From: a bacterium
Lineage (GTDB): Bacteria > Bacteroidota > Bacteroidia > NS11-12g > UBA955
Length of the DNA: 64,000 bases
Assembly (NCBI GenBank): GCA_029945665.1
Contig: JAQSCZ010000114.1
Location: 2,547 to 66,546, forward strand
Direction: 5' to 3'
Part shown: positions 6,958-16,909 of the stretch, piece after piece
Numbering within the stretch: position 1 is the stretch's first letter
How the letters are laid out: every line of letters begins with the position of its first letter
Position numbers and translations under genes: made by a program
Notes under the pieces: model-generated
Databases searched by the model: none
What the model saw: only the letters and a program-made list of their open reading frames with translations
Told to the model about the DNA's origin: nothing

Positions 6958-8237
6958 TGAATAGAGATGTTGTAATAAAGGTCGAAAATTTAGGCAAGAA
7001 ATACCACTTGGGTGAAATTGGATCGGGCACATTTGCTGGTGAGTTGGTTCGATTTGTAAAAAACTTAAGAGGGACAAAATCAAGTGATCTGATAACAGAT
7101 AATGATAGAACTATTCAAGCAAAAAAGGGCGATATAGTATGGGCAGCAAAAGATATCAATTTTGAAGTAAAACAAGGTGAAGTACTAGGCATTATTGGCA
7201 AAAATGGCGCCGGTAAATCTACCTTACTAAAAATGCTTTCACGTGTAACGGCTCCAAGTGTAGGAAGCATTAAGGTTAAAGGTAGAATTGCTAGTTTATT
7301 AGAAGTTGGTACTGGTTTTCATCCTGATTTAACAGGCCGAGAAAATATTTTTTTGAATGGGGCCATTTTAGGGATGACTAAAAATGAAATTCGTTCTAAG
7401 TTTGATGAAATTGTTGATTTTAGCGGTGTAGCAAGGTATATTGATACGCCCGTTAAACGTTATTCTTCGGGTATGTATGTGCGTTTGGCCTTTGCAGTGG
7501 CAGCGCATTTAGAACCTGAGATATTAATTGTTGACGAGGTATTAGCGGTGGGGGATATAGAGTTTCAGCGAAAATGTTTAGGTAAAATGAAGGATGTGAG
7601 TGGCGAAGGCCGAACGGTCATTTTTGTGAGTCACAATATGGGGGCTGTTAAATCACTTTGCCAATCGGGTATCGTGATGAAAAATGGAACCATGGATTTT
7701 GCAGGCAATATCAATGATTGTGTAACACAATACCTTAGAATTAATACAACTGATAACGAAGGTGATGTAGTGATTGATAAAAAAGGAACTGGTACAGGTG
7801 AGGCATTGATTAAACGCATTCAAATGATAAATGAGGATGGCAATACTGCAGAATCTGTATTGTATAAGTCGCCAATTAAAATCAGATTAACCATAGATTC
7901 TGAAGTCGATATACCAAAAGCTTCACTAGATGTTAAAATTAGTGATAAAGACGGAAGTATTTTGTTTCATGCTTTGAATCTTTATCATAACCAAGCATTG
8001 CCATTGCAAATTGGAGAAAATATTTTTGAAACAGAAATTCACAATGATTTATTGCCAGGCGGATTTTTAGCAAGTGTTGGTGTTCATAATGCAGCTACTT
8101 ATTACACCATGGATTATCAAGAAAATATCGTCGCATTCGAAGTTATAAAGGCCGCCAAAAACGCCTTTGAAAGTTATCCTTATGAATGGGTAGTAGCACC
8201 TGCCATGGCGCAAAGTGACTGGAAAAAAATAAAGTAA
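6957..8237 (+). CDS. wzt: O-antigen ABC exporter ATPase with C-terminal glycan-binding domain (Wzt-like)
   Basis: 426 residues. The ATPase domain (1-250) has Walker A GKNGAGKS (81-88), the Wzt-type signature YSSGM (169-173) and Walker B ILIVDE (189-194). Residues 260-426 form an extra domain with beta-strand pattern (IRLTIDSEVDIPKASLDV..., then ALPLQIGENIFETEI), as in the Wzt C-terminal domain that recognises the chain end of the exported glycan. Exporters with this domain usually require a specific terminal modification, so one enzyme in the locus may make the cap. There is one nucleotide of overlap with the permease. Confidence 0.88.
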   Translation: MNRDVVIKVENLGKKYHLGEIGSGTFAGELVRFVKNLRGTKSSDLITDNDRTIQAKKGDIVWAAKDINFEVKQGEVLGIIGKNGAGKSTLLKMLSRVTAPSVGSIKVKGRIASLLEVGTGFHPDLTGRENIFLNGAILGMTKNEIRSKFDEIVDFSGVARYIDTPVKRYSSGMYVRLAFAVAAHLEPEILIVDEVLAVGDIEFQRKCLGKMKDVSGEGRTVIFVSHNMGAVKSLCQSGIVMKNGTMDFAGNINDCVTQYLRINTTDNEGDVVIDKKGTGTGEALIKRIQMINEDGNTAESVLYKSPIKIRLTIDSEVDIPKASLDVKISDKDGSILFHALNLYHNQALPLQIGENIFETEIHNDLLPGGFLASVGVHNAATYYTMDYQENIVAFEVIKAAKNAFESYPYEWVVAPAMAQSDWKKIK

Positions 8238-8239
8238 GA

Positions 8240-9514
8240 TTGAAGATTGCATGCCTATATAATATGAATAATATCATGGCCCAAACTTGTCGTTATTTGG
8301 CAGATGAAGGGCATGATGTAACCTTATACCTAATCAATGAATATGCACATTTTCATCCAACTGCCGATTCTTATCAACCGTTAAATTTTAAACTTAAGGA
8401 GTATCCATTAACGAAAACAGAAATTGTAACCTTAAGTCGAGCCACTTTAAAAAGCGAATTTGGGCAATATGATTACTTAATGGGGATAGAATATGCGCCA
8501 GCCATTGCCATGCGAATAGGAAAACCTTTGAACGTATTTTATTCAGCAGCGACAGATTTATCCCATTATCCTTTTTCAACCTATAGATATGCAACAGGTT
8601 CAACATGGGAAACGGAAGAAAGGTATTTGGCCGATCTGCAGTTTTATGGCATAAAATATGCCCACAATATTTCAATGAATATCGCACCCTTGCCAATTGA
8701 AAATGCATTAATAAAAATAGGGTTTAAAGGGCGTAGATTTGAAGCATTACCTTATCTATATATGAATCTATGGAATGATAAAGAGGTGTTAAAACAATCC
8801 ATATTAAAATCAACATTCGATGAGGTAAGAAACCGATTTGATTTATTGATTTTTCATCATATTCGACATGAATGGGGTGAAGATACCGATGAAGTTCATC
8901 AAAAGGGAAATGATAAATTGTTGTATGCATTGAATCATTTAAAAGCGAATGCAGGAACAAAACGAATTGGTTTAATTACTTTTGAATATGGTAATTCAGT
9001 TAACAAATCAAAAGCACTTATTCATGAATTAAATTTAGAGGAAAATGTCGTTTGGTTTCCTGTTAATAAAAGACGCGACTATATGTATGGCATTTCAATA
9101 GCCGATGTATGTGTTGGGCAATTGCATCACAACATGATAACTTACACATCATTTGCAGAATATGTAGCCTTAAAAAAGCCCGTTATACAGTGGTTTAATG
9201 CATTAGATACAGAAAGAATAAAACTGCCCTTTTTTGCAGTAAGTTCACAAGAAGAGTTGAATAAAACGCTCTTTTATATCTGCTCTCACCACAATGATCT
9301 ATCTATCTTAGAAAAAGCTAATGAGTCCTTTAATTGGCTAGAGATAGAAAATGTGCAAAAGCCATTAAGTGCAATTAACAATGATATTCAAATAATCTCT
9401 CATAAATCAGGTTTTAAATCGTTCATTTTAGAGTTCAGATATAAACTGTTTTTAATAATTGATAAGATACTATTCAAAGTAAAATTAAACGCAATTCTAA
9501 ATTTAATTCTATGA
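8240..9514 (+). CDS. GT-B-fold glycosyltransferase, unassigned family
   Basis: 424 residues starting at TTG 8240, two bases after the wzt stop. It opens with a Rossmann-like strand and helix (KIACLYNMNNIMAQTCRYLADEG). The second half has a GT-B-like donor region: LLIFHHIRHEWGE near 205, then GLITFEYGNSVN, and a late VALKKPVIQWF segment where GT4 enzymes have their conserved Glu region. The canonical E-x7-E motif is not obvious, so family assignment is uncertain. No membrane helix is seen apart from a hydrophobic C-terminus. It ends in ATGA overlap with the next gene, consistent with one operon. Confidence 0.6.
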   Translation: MKIACLYNMNNIMAQTCRYLADEGHDVTLYLINEYAHFHPTADSYQPLNFKLKEYPLTKTEIVTLSRATLKSEFGQYDYLMGIEYAPAIAMRIGKPLNVFYSAATDLSHYPFSTYRYATGSTWETEERYLADLQFYGIKYAHNISMNIAPLPIENALIKIGFKGRRFEALPYLYMNLWNDKEVLKQSILKSTFDEVRNRFDLLIFHHIRHEWGEDTDEVHQKGNDKLLYALNHLKANAGTKRIGLITFEYGNSVNKSKALIHELNLEENVVWFPVNKRRDYMYGISIADVCVGQLHHNMITYTSFAEYVALKKPVIQWFNALDTERIKLPFFAVSSQEELNKTLFYICSHHNDLSILEKANESFNWLEIENVQKPLSAINNDIQIISHKSGFKSFILEFRYKLFLIIDKILFKVKLNAILNLIL

Positions 9515-11091
9515 AGTATTTATTTGCCAAATATATAAACATAAATCAAATTATCAATTTACAATTTGTTTTATCCCTGTTGTTTGGTTTTTTAATAATT
9601 ATATTTCCATTTATTTTTCATCCTTTAGATTGGGAGGACTATTCTATTACTTTTAATGGTACATGGTTGATGTACAAAGGATATGCACCTTACTCCGATT
9701 TTGGCATTCCTACAGGTATAGGAAGTTTTATATTTCCATATCTATCATTTGTGCTATTTGGCGCAAATTATAATTCTCTGTATATTATGCAAGCTATTGA
9801 GCATGGTATCTTAGTTTATTCCTGTTATCTGCTATATGGCACATTTATCAAATCGGTACCCAATAAAAAATTAGCTGTAAGTATAACTGTTTTTATATTA
9901 TCATTATTTGTTATTTTTAATGTGAAAGCACAATTTTATAATAGTGAATTCTTGTTATTTGAATTATTTTCCTTTGTCTTTGTAATGCGCGCCATTAACT
10001 CTAAAACTAAAAATGGGGGTATTATTAGAAGCTTTTTTGCAGCTTTATTTGTTTTTTTAACATTGCAAGTGAAACAGGATTATGGTGTTATTAATTTATT
10101 AATTATTTTAACAGTATTGATAATTCATAAGTTTAAAAACAAAGAATCTATTCAGCTTATAACCTATTTAATTAGCTTAATATGTTTAGTTGGTCTTTTT
10201 CTTTTGTTAGTGGATTTTAATCGATTTATTTATTGGTTCAATTTCGGTCAAAATACTGGCGGGAATGCAAACTTATGGTTGAAGTTAAAATCTTGTTTTG
10301 AAAAAAGGGAGGCAATTTCACTATTGCTTTTAATAGGAATAAATGCAATCCTCTTTAAGGTACTTTGCACCAAAGTCACTATTGAAGAAAAGAAGTTTTA
10401 TTCCTTTCCTTTTATTATTTTTTGTGGCTTTGGTTTTCAGAATATATTAACGCTTTCTTCAAGCAATTTTCCTTATTTATACTATGCCGTAGCATTTTTA
10501 GTTTCTTCAATTTTATTACAATTATTCTTGTTACTTAAATTTAATTTCAGAGCATTATTTTTGGTAAATTTATTACTCATTATTTTTCTGTATTTTAACT
10601 TAAATCAAGTGTATAAATCGATTTATTATTTTCATCCTAATGGCTTGATTGGAACAAGAGAATTAACGGAAAAATCAAGATTTAGTGCAATGGGAATAAG
10701 CAGAAATTATAAGTCGAATGGAGCAGATTTTCAATTTTGTAAAGATATAATAGATTCCATTTATAGGGTGAAAAAGGAACCTTTATGCATAGCTAATTTT
10801 ACATCCATGCCATTTGAAATGGAAGTACCAACAAGAAGAATTAAAGGTCTACCTCTTTGGCCAGATAATAATGTTTTATTATTTAAAAAAGAGCAACAAC
10901 TTTATTTGAATTTATTGGAGAAAGGGGAATTTGACTTAATTTTTATTTTGGAATTAGACTTTAAAGGCAGTCAATTTACAAATCACGAATTCAAGAATAA
11001 AGCACTTGAAAATTATAGATTATTAACTTCATTTTTATTATTAAAATATAAGGGTGAAAGAAGACTTTTAACTATGATAAAAAAAAGTTAA
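9511..11091 (+). CDS. Polytopic membrane protein, GT-C/ArnT-PMT-like
   Basis: 526 residues with roughly ten hydrophobic segments. The first periplasmic loop holds an acidic stretch (HPLDWEDYSITFNG at about 40-53) followed by APYSDFGIPTG, the layout of GT39/ArnT-like enzymes, where an Asp/Glu in the first loop is catalytic. Such proteins use polyprenyl-phosphate sugars on the periplasmic face, and the DPM-like genes at 4093 and 17570 could make the donor. Substrate unknown; a membrane structural role cannot be excluded. The start overlaps the upstream stop (ATGA). Confidence 0.6.
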   Translation: MKYLFAKYININQIINLQFVLSLLFGFLIIIFPFIFHPLDWEDYSITFNGTWLMYKGYAPYSDFGIPTGIGSFIFPYLSFVLFGANYNSLYIMQAIEHGILVYSCYLLYGTFIKSVPNKKLAVSITVFILSLFVIFNVKAQFYNSEFLLFELFSFVFVMRAINSKTKNGGIIRSFFAALFVFLTLQVKQDYGVINLLIILTVLIIHKFKNKESIQLITYLISLICLVGLFLLLVDFNRFIYWFNFGQNTGGNANLWLKLKSCFEKREAISLLLLIGINAILFKVLCTKVTIEEKKFYSFPFIIFCGFGFQNILTLSSSNFPYLYYAVAFLVSSILLQLFLLLKFNFRALFLVNLLLIIFLYFNLNQVYKSIYYFHPNGLIGTRELTEKSRFSAMGISRNYKSNGADFQFCKDIIDSIYRVKKEPLCIANFTSMPFEMEVPTRRIKGLPLWPDNNVLLFKKEQQLYLNLLEKGEFDLIFILELDFKGSQFTNHEFKNKALENYRLLTSFLLLKYKGERRLLTMIKKS

Positions 11092-11128
11092 CAAGCTTAA
11101 GATATTAAATTAAGCAAAAGACAATATA

Positions 11129-12790
11129 ATGTTCAACACTCAAACCAAAATAGTAGTAATGTTCAACCTTTTGGTTATTACTTTGGCATTATTTTTAAAT
11201 CCAAGATTCCAAACCAATGATGATGTTGGAATGATATATGCTTTTTCGGGAACTGGAATGTTTGATAGCCCGACACCAGTGACTGCTTTTGGGACTAAAA
11301 TATTTGGAATATTAATGGTGTTTCTGTATCAATTGTTACCTACAAATTTTGAGGTTTATACCATTGTATTAATTTTACTTTTATTTTTATCGAACATACT
11401 AGTTTACAGTAAGTTATTACAATATATTAGTTATAAAGACAGTTATTTTCTATTGTTTTTTATTCCGGTATTAATTTTTATTACACTTTACTTTTACCTC
11501 GAACTTCAATTTACCATGGTTGCTGGTTGGCTTGGTTTTGCAGGCATGTTAACAATTTTAAATAAACCCAAAAAGAATGAGATAATTATTGGTTTAATTT
11601 TTATTCTCTTATCAACACTTTTAAGGCCTAGTATTGTGCCAATAATTTTAGGTTTTGTATTATTACTAAATATTGCTTTTGTCTTAATTTCAAAAAAATC
11701 ACTTGCCATTCTAAAACCATTTTTAATTAATTTTACCCTATTTTTCATTGTCTTTTTATCTGTTTATTTTATTGATATCCAAATACACACTAAGGAAGAA
11801 AAACAATTTTTAGCATTTAATACATTTAGATCAGGTATTGTTGATTTTAATATTAATGAAACTAAAAGCAATTCTAATCCATTTCTTTGGGAAAAAGAAG
11901 AGTTAGATTTATTTAAGAATTGGTTTTATAATGATTCTATTTTGTATAGTAAGGAGATCGATTATAATAAGGCCACAAATAATCAGCACAATCAATTTAT
12001 TGAGAAACTTAATTTTGATAATATAAAACTTGCAATGCTTTTAAGTCAATTTGGCGGTCCTACTTATCGTTGTATATTTATACTTGCATTTATACCAATC
12101 TTACTTTTTAAGCGTGGAAAGCGTAATTTTATTTTTTTTATTTTTTTTATATTGACTTACATCTGTTACTACTCAGTTCTGTCAATATTATTCAAAGAAC
12201 CACCATTTAGAGTAAGTTTCATGATGTTTTCAGCTGGTATTATTTTTTATCTAATCGAAGTATCTAAAAATAAACTCAATGAGCGCTTTTCAACTAAAAA
12301 CTGGAAGGCTTTTGTATGTTCAATATTGATTTTATATGCACTTTGGATAACCAAAATTAGTATGGATATGCGAAAAAATGATTTTGCAATAAATTTTTGC
12401 AAGGAAAAGTATGATCACAAAATACTTTACATTAGATGGAAAGATTATCCTTATGATTATGCAAATCCTTTTATGATTTCCTCAAGCATGAGAAATATAA
12501 AATTTGTAAGTATGGGGGCATTTTCAATTCATCCTAGTGTAAATAATAGCTTTGGAAAAATTATTTTTAATAATTTAACAAATGATATTATTGGAAAAGA
12601 TAGTATAGTATCCTTTTTATTACCAAAGGATAAATTGATATGGAAAAGTTTAGAGATTTCATATATAAATTTTATTAAGAAGCACTATCATAAAACAGTA
12701 TATTTCGACGAGGTTCAGAATAGCAACCATTGTTATGATTATGCTGAATTTAAAATCAAATTAAAAAGAGATGAAGCAAAATTGGATTAA
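11129..12790 (+). CDS. Polytopic membrane protein of unknown function in glycan locus
   Basis: 553 residues with about ten to eleven membrane segments and a soluble tail of about 150 residues. An early loop contains RFQTNDDVGMIYAFSG, whose paired aspartates recall the acidic first loop of GT-C enzymes; a large periplasmic loop lies near 220-310. No Wzy or Wzx signature is recognised. It could be a GT-C glycosyltransferase or polymerase. The sequence is notably AT-rich with many Ile/Phe/Lys/Asn codons. It overlaps the next gene by 20 bases. Confidence 0.5.
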   Translation: MFNTQTKIVVMFNLLVITLALFLNPRFQTNDDVGMIYAFSGTGMFDSPTPVTAFGTKIFGILMVFLYQLLPTNFEVYTIVLILLLFLSNILVYSKLLQYISYKDSYFLLFFIPVLIFITLYFYLELQFTMVAGWLGFAGMLTILNKPKKNEIIIGLIFILLSTLLRPSIVPIILGFVLLLNIAFVLISKKSLAILKPFLINFTLFFIVFLSVYFIDIQIHTKEEKQFLAFNTFRSGIVDFNINETKSNSNPFLWEKEELDLFKNWFYNDSILYSKEIDYNKATNNQHNQFIEKLNFDNIKLAMLLSQFGGPTYRCIFILAFIPILLFKRGKRNFIFFIFFILTYICYYSVLSILFKEPPFRVSFMMFSAGIIFYLIEVSKNKLNERFSTKNWKAFVCSILILYALWITKISMDMRKNDFAINFCKEKYDHKILYIRWKDYPYDYANPFMISSSMRNIKFVSMGAFSIHPSVNNSFGKIIFNNLTNDIIGKDSIVSFLLPKDKLIWKSLEISYINFIKKHYHKTVYFDEVQNSNHCYDYAEFKIKLKRDEAKLD

Positions 12791-13712
12791 AAAGGGATTG
12801 ATTTTTAACCCACTAATAAGTGGTTTAGCGTCCAAAAATGCAGTGGGGTACGCTGCTGTGCCTTTTGTGTTACCAATTTCTAAATCTCAAGGCATTTACA
12901 GGGTTTTTTTTTCAGCAAGAGATGGTCAAAACCGTTCACTTCCTTTTTTCATTGATTATGATTTCAACAAACGGGAAGTACTTTCTGAATCAGACCAACT
13001 TCTTCCTTTGGGCGAATTAGGCACATTCGATGATAGTGGCATTATGTTAACATCAATTATTGAAAAAGAAGGAAAGATTTATTTGTTTTATATTGGTTGG
13101 AATTTGGGCGTTACAGTTCCTTTTAGGAATTCCATCGGCCTTGCCATAAGCGAGGACGGAGGAAACACCTTTAAAAAACAATTTAGAGGCCCTATTATTG
13201 ATAGAAATCATATTGAACCGCATTTTGTAGCTTCAAATTGTGTCGTTAAATGTAAGGAAGACTATAGAATGTATTACTTGTCTTGTATAGGTTGGGAAAA
13301 AATAGAAGGTAAAATCATGCACAGGTACCATATTAAATGGGCAACATCCAAAGACTTGGTTAATTGGGAAAGGAATAATAATATTGCCATCGATTTTGCC
13401 TATGAGAATGAATATGCAATATCAGTCCCTAGAGTTTTAATATTAAATAATAAGTTTAAAATGTGGTACTCTTATCGAGGAGGACCATATTCAGAAAAAT
13501 ACCGAATAGGTTATGCCGAATCAGAAGACGGAATGAATTGGTTAAGAAAAGATGAACTGGTTGGGTTAAGTATTTCATACAATGAATGGGATAGCGAAAT
13601 GATTTGTTATCCCTGTATATTCGAGCATAATGGGCAATTACATATGTTATACAATGGCAATGATTATGGCAAAACAGGCATTGGATTAGCTATACTTGAT
13701 CAAAACAATTAA
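12771..13712 (+). CDS. Five-bladed beta-propeller glycosidase-like protein (GH43/GH32/GH130 fold)
   Basis: 313 residues with repeated blade elements: YRVFFSARDGQN near 43, GTFDDSGIMLTSII near 83, KIYLFYIGW near 98, YRMYYLSCIGW near 168, FKMWYSYRGGP near 231 and LHMLYNGNDYG near 297. This is the pattern of family 43/32/130-type propellers. Asp and Glu candidates exist (D88 and the HIEPHF segment), but the catalytic set cannot be fixed by eye. There is no signal peptide, so it is probably cytoplasmic and may act on a glycan intermediate or as a phosphorylase-like enzyme. A glycosidase-like gene inside a biosynthetic operon is unusual but known. It overlaps the upstream gene. Confidence 0.65.
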   Translation: MKQNWIKKGLIFNPLISGLASKNAVGYAAVPFVLPISKSQGIYRVFFSARDGQNRSLPFFIDYDFNKREVLSESDQLLPLGELGTFDDSGIMLTSIIEKEGKIYLFYIGWNLGVTVPFRNSIGLAISEDGGNTFKKQFRGPIIDRNHIEPHFVASNCVVKCKEDYRMYYLSCIGWEKIEGKIMHRYHIKWATSKDLVNWERNNNIAIDFAYENEYAISVPRVLILNNKFKMWYSYRGGPYSEKYRIGYAESEDGMNWLRKDELVGLSISYNEWDSEMICYPCIFEHNGQLHMLYNGNDYGKTGIGLAILDQNN

Positions 13713-13720
13713 TAAGTAAA

Positions 13721-14425
13721 ATGAATATTATGAAATCTTGTATCATCACACAATCGAATTATATCCCATGGAAAGGGTATTTTGATAGTATCAATCAAGT
13801 AGATATTTTTGTAATTTATGATGATATGCAATATACCAAGAGGGATTGGAGAAATAGAAATTACATCAAAACACCTCAAGGTCTCAAATGGCTGACAATT
13901 CCAGTTGAAGTAAGTGGTAAATTTCATCAAAAAATAAACGAAACGCTTATTTCTGATAAATCATGGAATCAATCGCATTGGGAGAGTATTAAACAAAATT
14001 ATAGAGAAGCACCCTACTTTAAGGACAATAAAGATTGGCTAGAAAATTTATATATGAATTGTCAATTCGATAAATTGAGTGAAGTGAACACCTATTTTTT
14101 GCAAGAAATTTGCAATTATCTCGGAATTAAAACGAAATTTAGGCGCTCAGAAGAATTTATTTTAAGCGAAGAAAGAACCCAAAAAATGGTTGACATATGT
14201 ATTGATTTGGGAGTTAATAATTATTACAGCGGTCCTAGTGCCAAAGCATATATGTTGGAAGACAAGTTTACAGACAAAGGTATTCAACTTCATTACTTTG
14301 ATTATTCTGGATATCTTGAATACCCTCAGCTATTTGGTAATTTTGAGCATGGAGTTTCAATTATTGACATGATATTAAATCTGGGAACAAGTGCTTCCAA
14401 CTATATGAAATCATTTGACAAATGA
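13721..14425 (+). CDS. WbqC-like family protein
   Basis: 234 residues. The N-terminal motif (IITQSNYIPWKGYFDSINQVD) and the YDDMQYTKRDWRNRN block define the WbqC-like family, which is common in O-antigen and capsule loci and often adjacent to aminotransferases or sugar acyltransferases. The biochemical role is not firmly known; a part in modifying amino sugars has been supposed from context. ATG at 13721 or 13730 could both start it. It ends in ATGA overlap with the NeuD-like gene, arguing for a shared function. Confidence 0.8.
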   Translation: MNIMKSCIITQSNYIPWKGYFDSINQVDIFVIYDDMQYTKRDWRNRNYIKTPQGLKWLTIPVEVSGKFHQKINETLISDKSWNQSHWESIKQNYREAPYFKDNKDWLENLYMNCQFDKLSEVNTYFLQEICNYLGIKTKFRRSEEFILSEERTQKMVDICIDLGVNNYYSGPSAKAYMLEDKFTDKGIQLHYFDYSGYLEYPQLFGNFEHGVSIIDMILNLGTSASNYMKSFDK

Positions 14426-15090
14426 AAAATAAAAAATTAATTATCATAGGCAATACAAACAATGCCAAATTAGCGCACTATTACTTTAGTAATGATAGTG
14501 AATACGAAGTAATTGGCTTTGCAGTTGACAAGGCATATATCAAAGAACAATTGTTCTGTGGTTTACCTGTATTTCCACTTGAAAAGCTTAGAGAAACGCA
14601 TCCTCCAGAAAAATTTGAAGCATTTATTGGAATAGGCTATTCCAATATGAATAAAATTAGAGAAACAAAGTATAATACTTTAAAACTAATGGGTTATAAG
14701 CTTCCAAATTACATCAGCACTAAATGCAGTTATTTGACCCAAGAACCGATTGGAGACAATAACCTAATTTTAGAAGATAATACCATACAACCCTTTGTTA
14801 GCATTGGCTCAAATAATGTATTTTGGTCGGGCAATCATATTGGCCATGATGTAGTGATTGGAAATCATAATTTCATTTCCTCTCATGTTGTAATATCTGG
14901 ATTCACAATTATTGGAAATAATGTCTTTTTAGGTGTTAATTCAACATTCAGAGATGCAATAAAAATTGCAGATTCCACGCTTGTTGCAGCCGGAGCAATT
15001 ATCATGAAAGATACACAATTCGGAGAAGTTCATTTGCCTGCGCGCTCAATCTTGTTTGGGAAAAAAAGTGATGAATTAGAAATATCTTAA
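14422..15090 (+). CDS. NeuD/PglD-like sugar O- or N-acyltransferase
   Basis: 222 residues. The N-terminal half is a small Rossmann-like domain (KKLIIIGNTNNAKLAHYYF; FIGIGYSNMNKIR) and the C-terminal half a left-handed beta-helix with hexapeptide repeats and the His-bearing segment NHIGHDVVIGNHNFISSH. The layout matches NeuD (sialic acid O-acetyltransferase) and PglD (N-acetyltransferase of UDP-4-amino sugars). Donor is probably acetyl-CoA. The adjacent WbqC-like gene and the WecE-type transaminase at 19620 suggest that an amino sugar nucleotide is the acceptor, but this is inference. Overlaps WbqC by 4 bases. Confidence 0.78.
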   Translation: MKNKKLIIIGNTNNAKLAHYYFSNDSEYEVIGFAVDKAYIKEQLFCGLPVFPLEKLRETHPPEKFEAFIGIGYSNMNKIRETKYNTLKLMGYKLPNYISTKCSYLTQEPIGDNNLILEDNTIQPFVSIGSNNVFWSGNHIGHDVVIGNHNFISSHVVISGFTIIGNNVFLGVNSTFRDAIKIADSTLVAAGAIIMKDTQFGEVHLPARSILFGKKSDELEIS

Positions 15091-15099
15091 CCGTAGAAT

Positions 15100-15945
15100 T
15101 TGAAAATTTTAATTACAGGAATAACTGGTTTTTTAGGTTCTCATCTAATGAATCATTTAAAAAAAGGGCATGATGTAATTGGCATTTCGGGCGTATCAGA
15201 CAGGTTTTCAGATAATATTCCAAATGTTAAATTATATAGCCCAAATAAAGTTAATGAAATTAGAGAAAATCCGGATATTGTAATATTATGTCATGCAGCT
15301 GTTTCTTCTGGAAACATTGATATTGAAAGCAAATTATTATTTGAAGCAAATGTAAATTTTACAAAGCAAATTTTACAATTTTTTCCTACTGCCTATCACT
15401 TATTTATTTCCTCTGTTGCAGTTTACGGGGATAATAAAGAAATAATAAATGAAAATACCGCTGTTAATCCTGCAACAGAGTATGCTGTTTCAAAATTGTG
15501 GGGTGAATTAATAGTCTCAAATATTCCAACTTCTGGTATACTGAGATTGACTTCTATATATGGAGAGGGTATGCGTGAAAATACAATTATTCCTCATTTC
15601 GTTAATCAGGCACTAAAAAATGGAAAAATTGAAGTCTGGGGTGATGGAATTAGGAAACAAAATTACTTGTATATTTCAGACGCAATTACCTATGTAAATA
15701 AGATGATAGAAAATAAAATTTCTGGCTTATATATAGCGGCTTCAAAAGACTCATATAGCAATAGAATATTAGCAGAAATTATTTCAAATTTAAGTTCAAG
15801 TAAAATTATTTTTAGAGGGATTGACAATTCTTCATCTAGGTTATACGATAATAGCCAAAGTAAATTAAAATTACAGATTGAATCTGAATGTAATTTAACA
15901 GAAGGTTTAAATAAATATATTAAATGGAACAAAAAACAATTTTAA
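15100..15945 (+). CDS. NAD-dependent sugar epimerase/dehydratase (extended SDR)
   Basis: 281 residues from a TTG start at 15100. It has the nucleotide-binding loop GITGFLG (7-13), an active-site Tyr/Lys pair in YAVSK (128-132), a preceding SSVAVYG strand (Ser near 104) and an RLTSIYGEG motif. It is shorter than GalE-type enzymes (about 330 residues). The likely role is epimerisation, reduction or dehydration of a nucleotide sugar; the product cannot be told by eye. It overlaps the ATP-grasp gene by 22 bases. Confidence 0.78.
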   Translation: MKILITGITGFLGSHLMNHLKKGHDVIGISGVSDRFSDNIPNVKLYSPNKVNEIRENPDIVILCHAAVSSGNIDIESKLLFEANVNFTKQILQFFPTAYHLFISSVAVYGDNKEIINENTAVNPATEYAVSKLWGELIVSNIPTSGILRLTSIYGEGMRENTIIPHFVNQALKNGKIEVWGDGIRKQNYLYISDAITYVNKMIENKISGLYIAASKDSYSNRILAEIISNLSSSKIIFRGIDNSSSRLYDNSQSKLKLQIESECNLTEGLNKYIKWNKKQF

Positions 15946-16907
15946 TTACAGGTATTGGCGGTAACGTCGGTCAAGGAATTATAAGAAATATACTTGAATC
16001 AAAGTATCCAATTAGAATTATTGGAACTAATGTAACTGACTTTTCAGCTGGGAACCATTTTGTTGATGCATTTTACAAAGTACCATTTGGATTTGAACCT
16101 GAATTTATTCCAACAATAAAAAAAATTGTTAAACTTGAAAAGGTAGATTTGATAATTCCATCAACAGATTTTGAATCATTTTATTTATCAATTAACAGCA
16201 AAAGTTTTGAATGTAGCATTGCAACTGCTGGCCCAAAAGCAACTGAATCTTATTTAGATAAATTTATTTCTTGGGAATTACATAAAAGAAATAATATTCC
16301 ATTTTCAGAAAGCATATTGCCTTCATTTTACAATAATAATTTTGTAACTGCAATCGCTAAACCTAGAAAGGGAAGAGGTTCAAAGGGTATAATAGAAAAT
16401 ATTTCGAGTCTTAATCAGATCTCATTATTGGATGATAATGACTACATTATACAAAAAATGCACAGAGGGTTAGAGATTACAACAGCAGCATATGTTTCAT
16501 ATAAAAGTAAGAAATTATTAGGTATTATAACAATGGAACGATCATTAGAAAGCGGTGCCACAACTTACTGCAAGGTCATTAGAGAGTATGATACTATATT
16601 GTGGGAAATTGCCGTTAAAATAACTCAATGTACGGATATGGTAGGCTCCTTTAATATTCAATCAATTGTTGATGAGAATAACGTTGTTCATCCATTTGAA
16701 ATCAATTGTAGAATTTCAGGCACAAATTCTATAAGATCCCATTTTGGCTTTAAGGATGTTTTATATGCAATTGATGAATTACTTTATAATAAAGAGATTG
16801 CTGATATTAAAACAACTGATGGAATTGCCTATAGGTATTTATCAGATGTAATATATCCTTTTGGAATTAACAATGGCAATAACACGGATAATTTTATAGT
16901 TTTTTAA
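15924..16907 (+). CDS. ATP-grasp family ligase (PylC/carbamoyl-phosphate-synthase-like)
   Basis: 327 residues. An N-terminal Rossmann-like pre-ATP-grasp domain (ILITGIGGNVGQGIIRNI at 5-22) is followed by an ATP-grasp core with the lysine-bearing AKPRKGRGSKGI loop near 148-159 and the metal-binding HPFEINCRISGT segment near 252-263. Such proteins form amide or other C-N bonds through an acyl-phosphate. In glycan loci they may attach amino acids to sugar carboxyl groups or amines. Neighbouring SDR and HAD genes fit a small-molecule modification block. Substrate unknown. Confidence 0.72.
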   Translation: MEQKTILITGIGGNVGQGIIRNILESKYPIRIIGTNVTDFSAGNHFVDAFYKVPFGFEPEFIPTIKKIVKLEKVDLIIPSTDFESFYLSINSKSFECSIATAGPKATESYLDKFISWELHKRNNIPFSESILPSFYNNNFVTAIAKPRKGRGSKGIIENISSLNQISLLDDNDYIIQKMHRGLEITTAAYVSYKSKKLLGIITMERSLESGATTYCKVIREYDTILWEIAVKITQCTDMVGSFNIQSIVDENNVVHPFEINCRISGTNSIRSHFGFKDVLYAIDELLYNKEIADIKTTDGIAYRYLSDVIYPFGINNGNNTDNFIVF

Positions 16908-16909
16908 AT

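Noticed and set aside
8724-8960. Minus-strand ORF antisense to the GT at 8240
   Set aside because: It is a shadow frame in a well-supported + strand gene, with no start context or domain signal.
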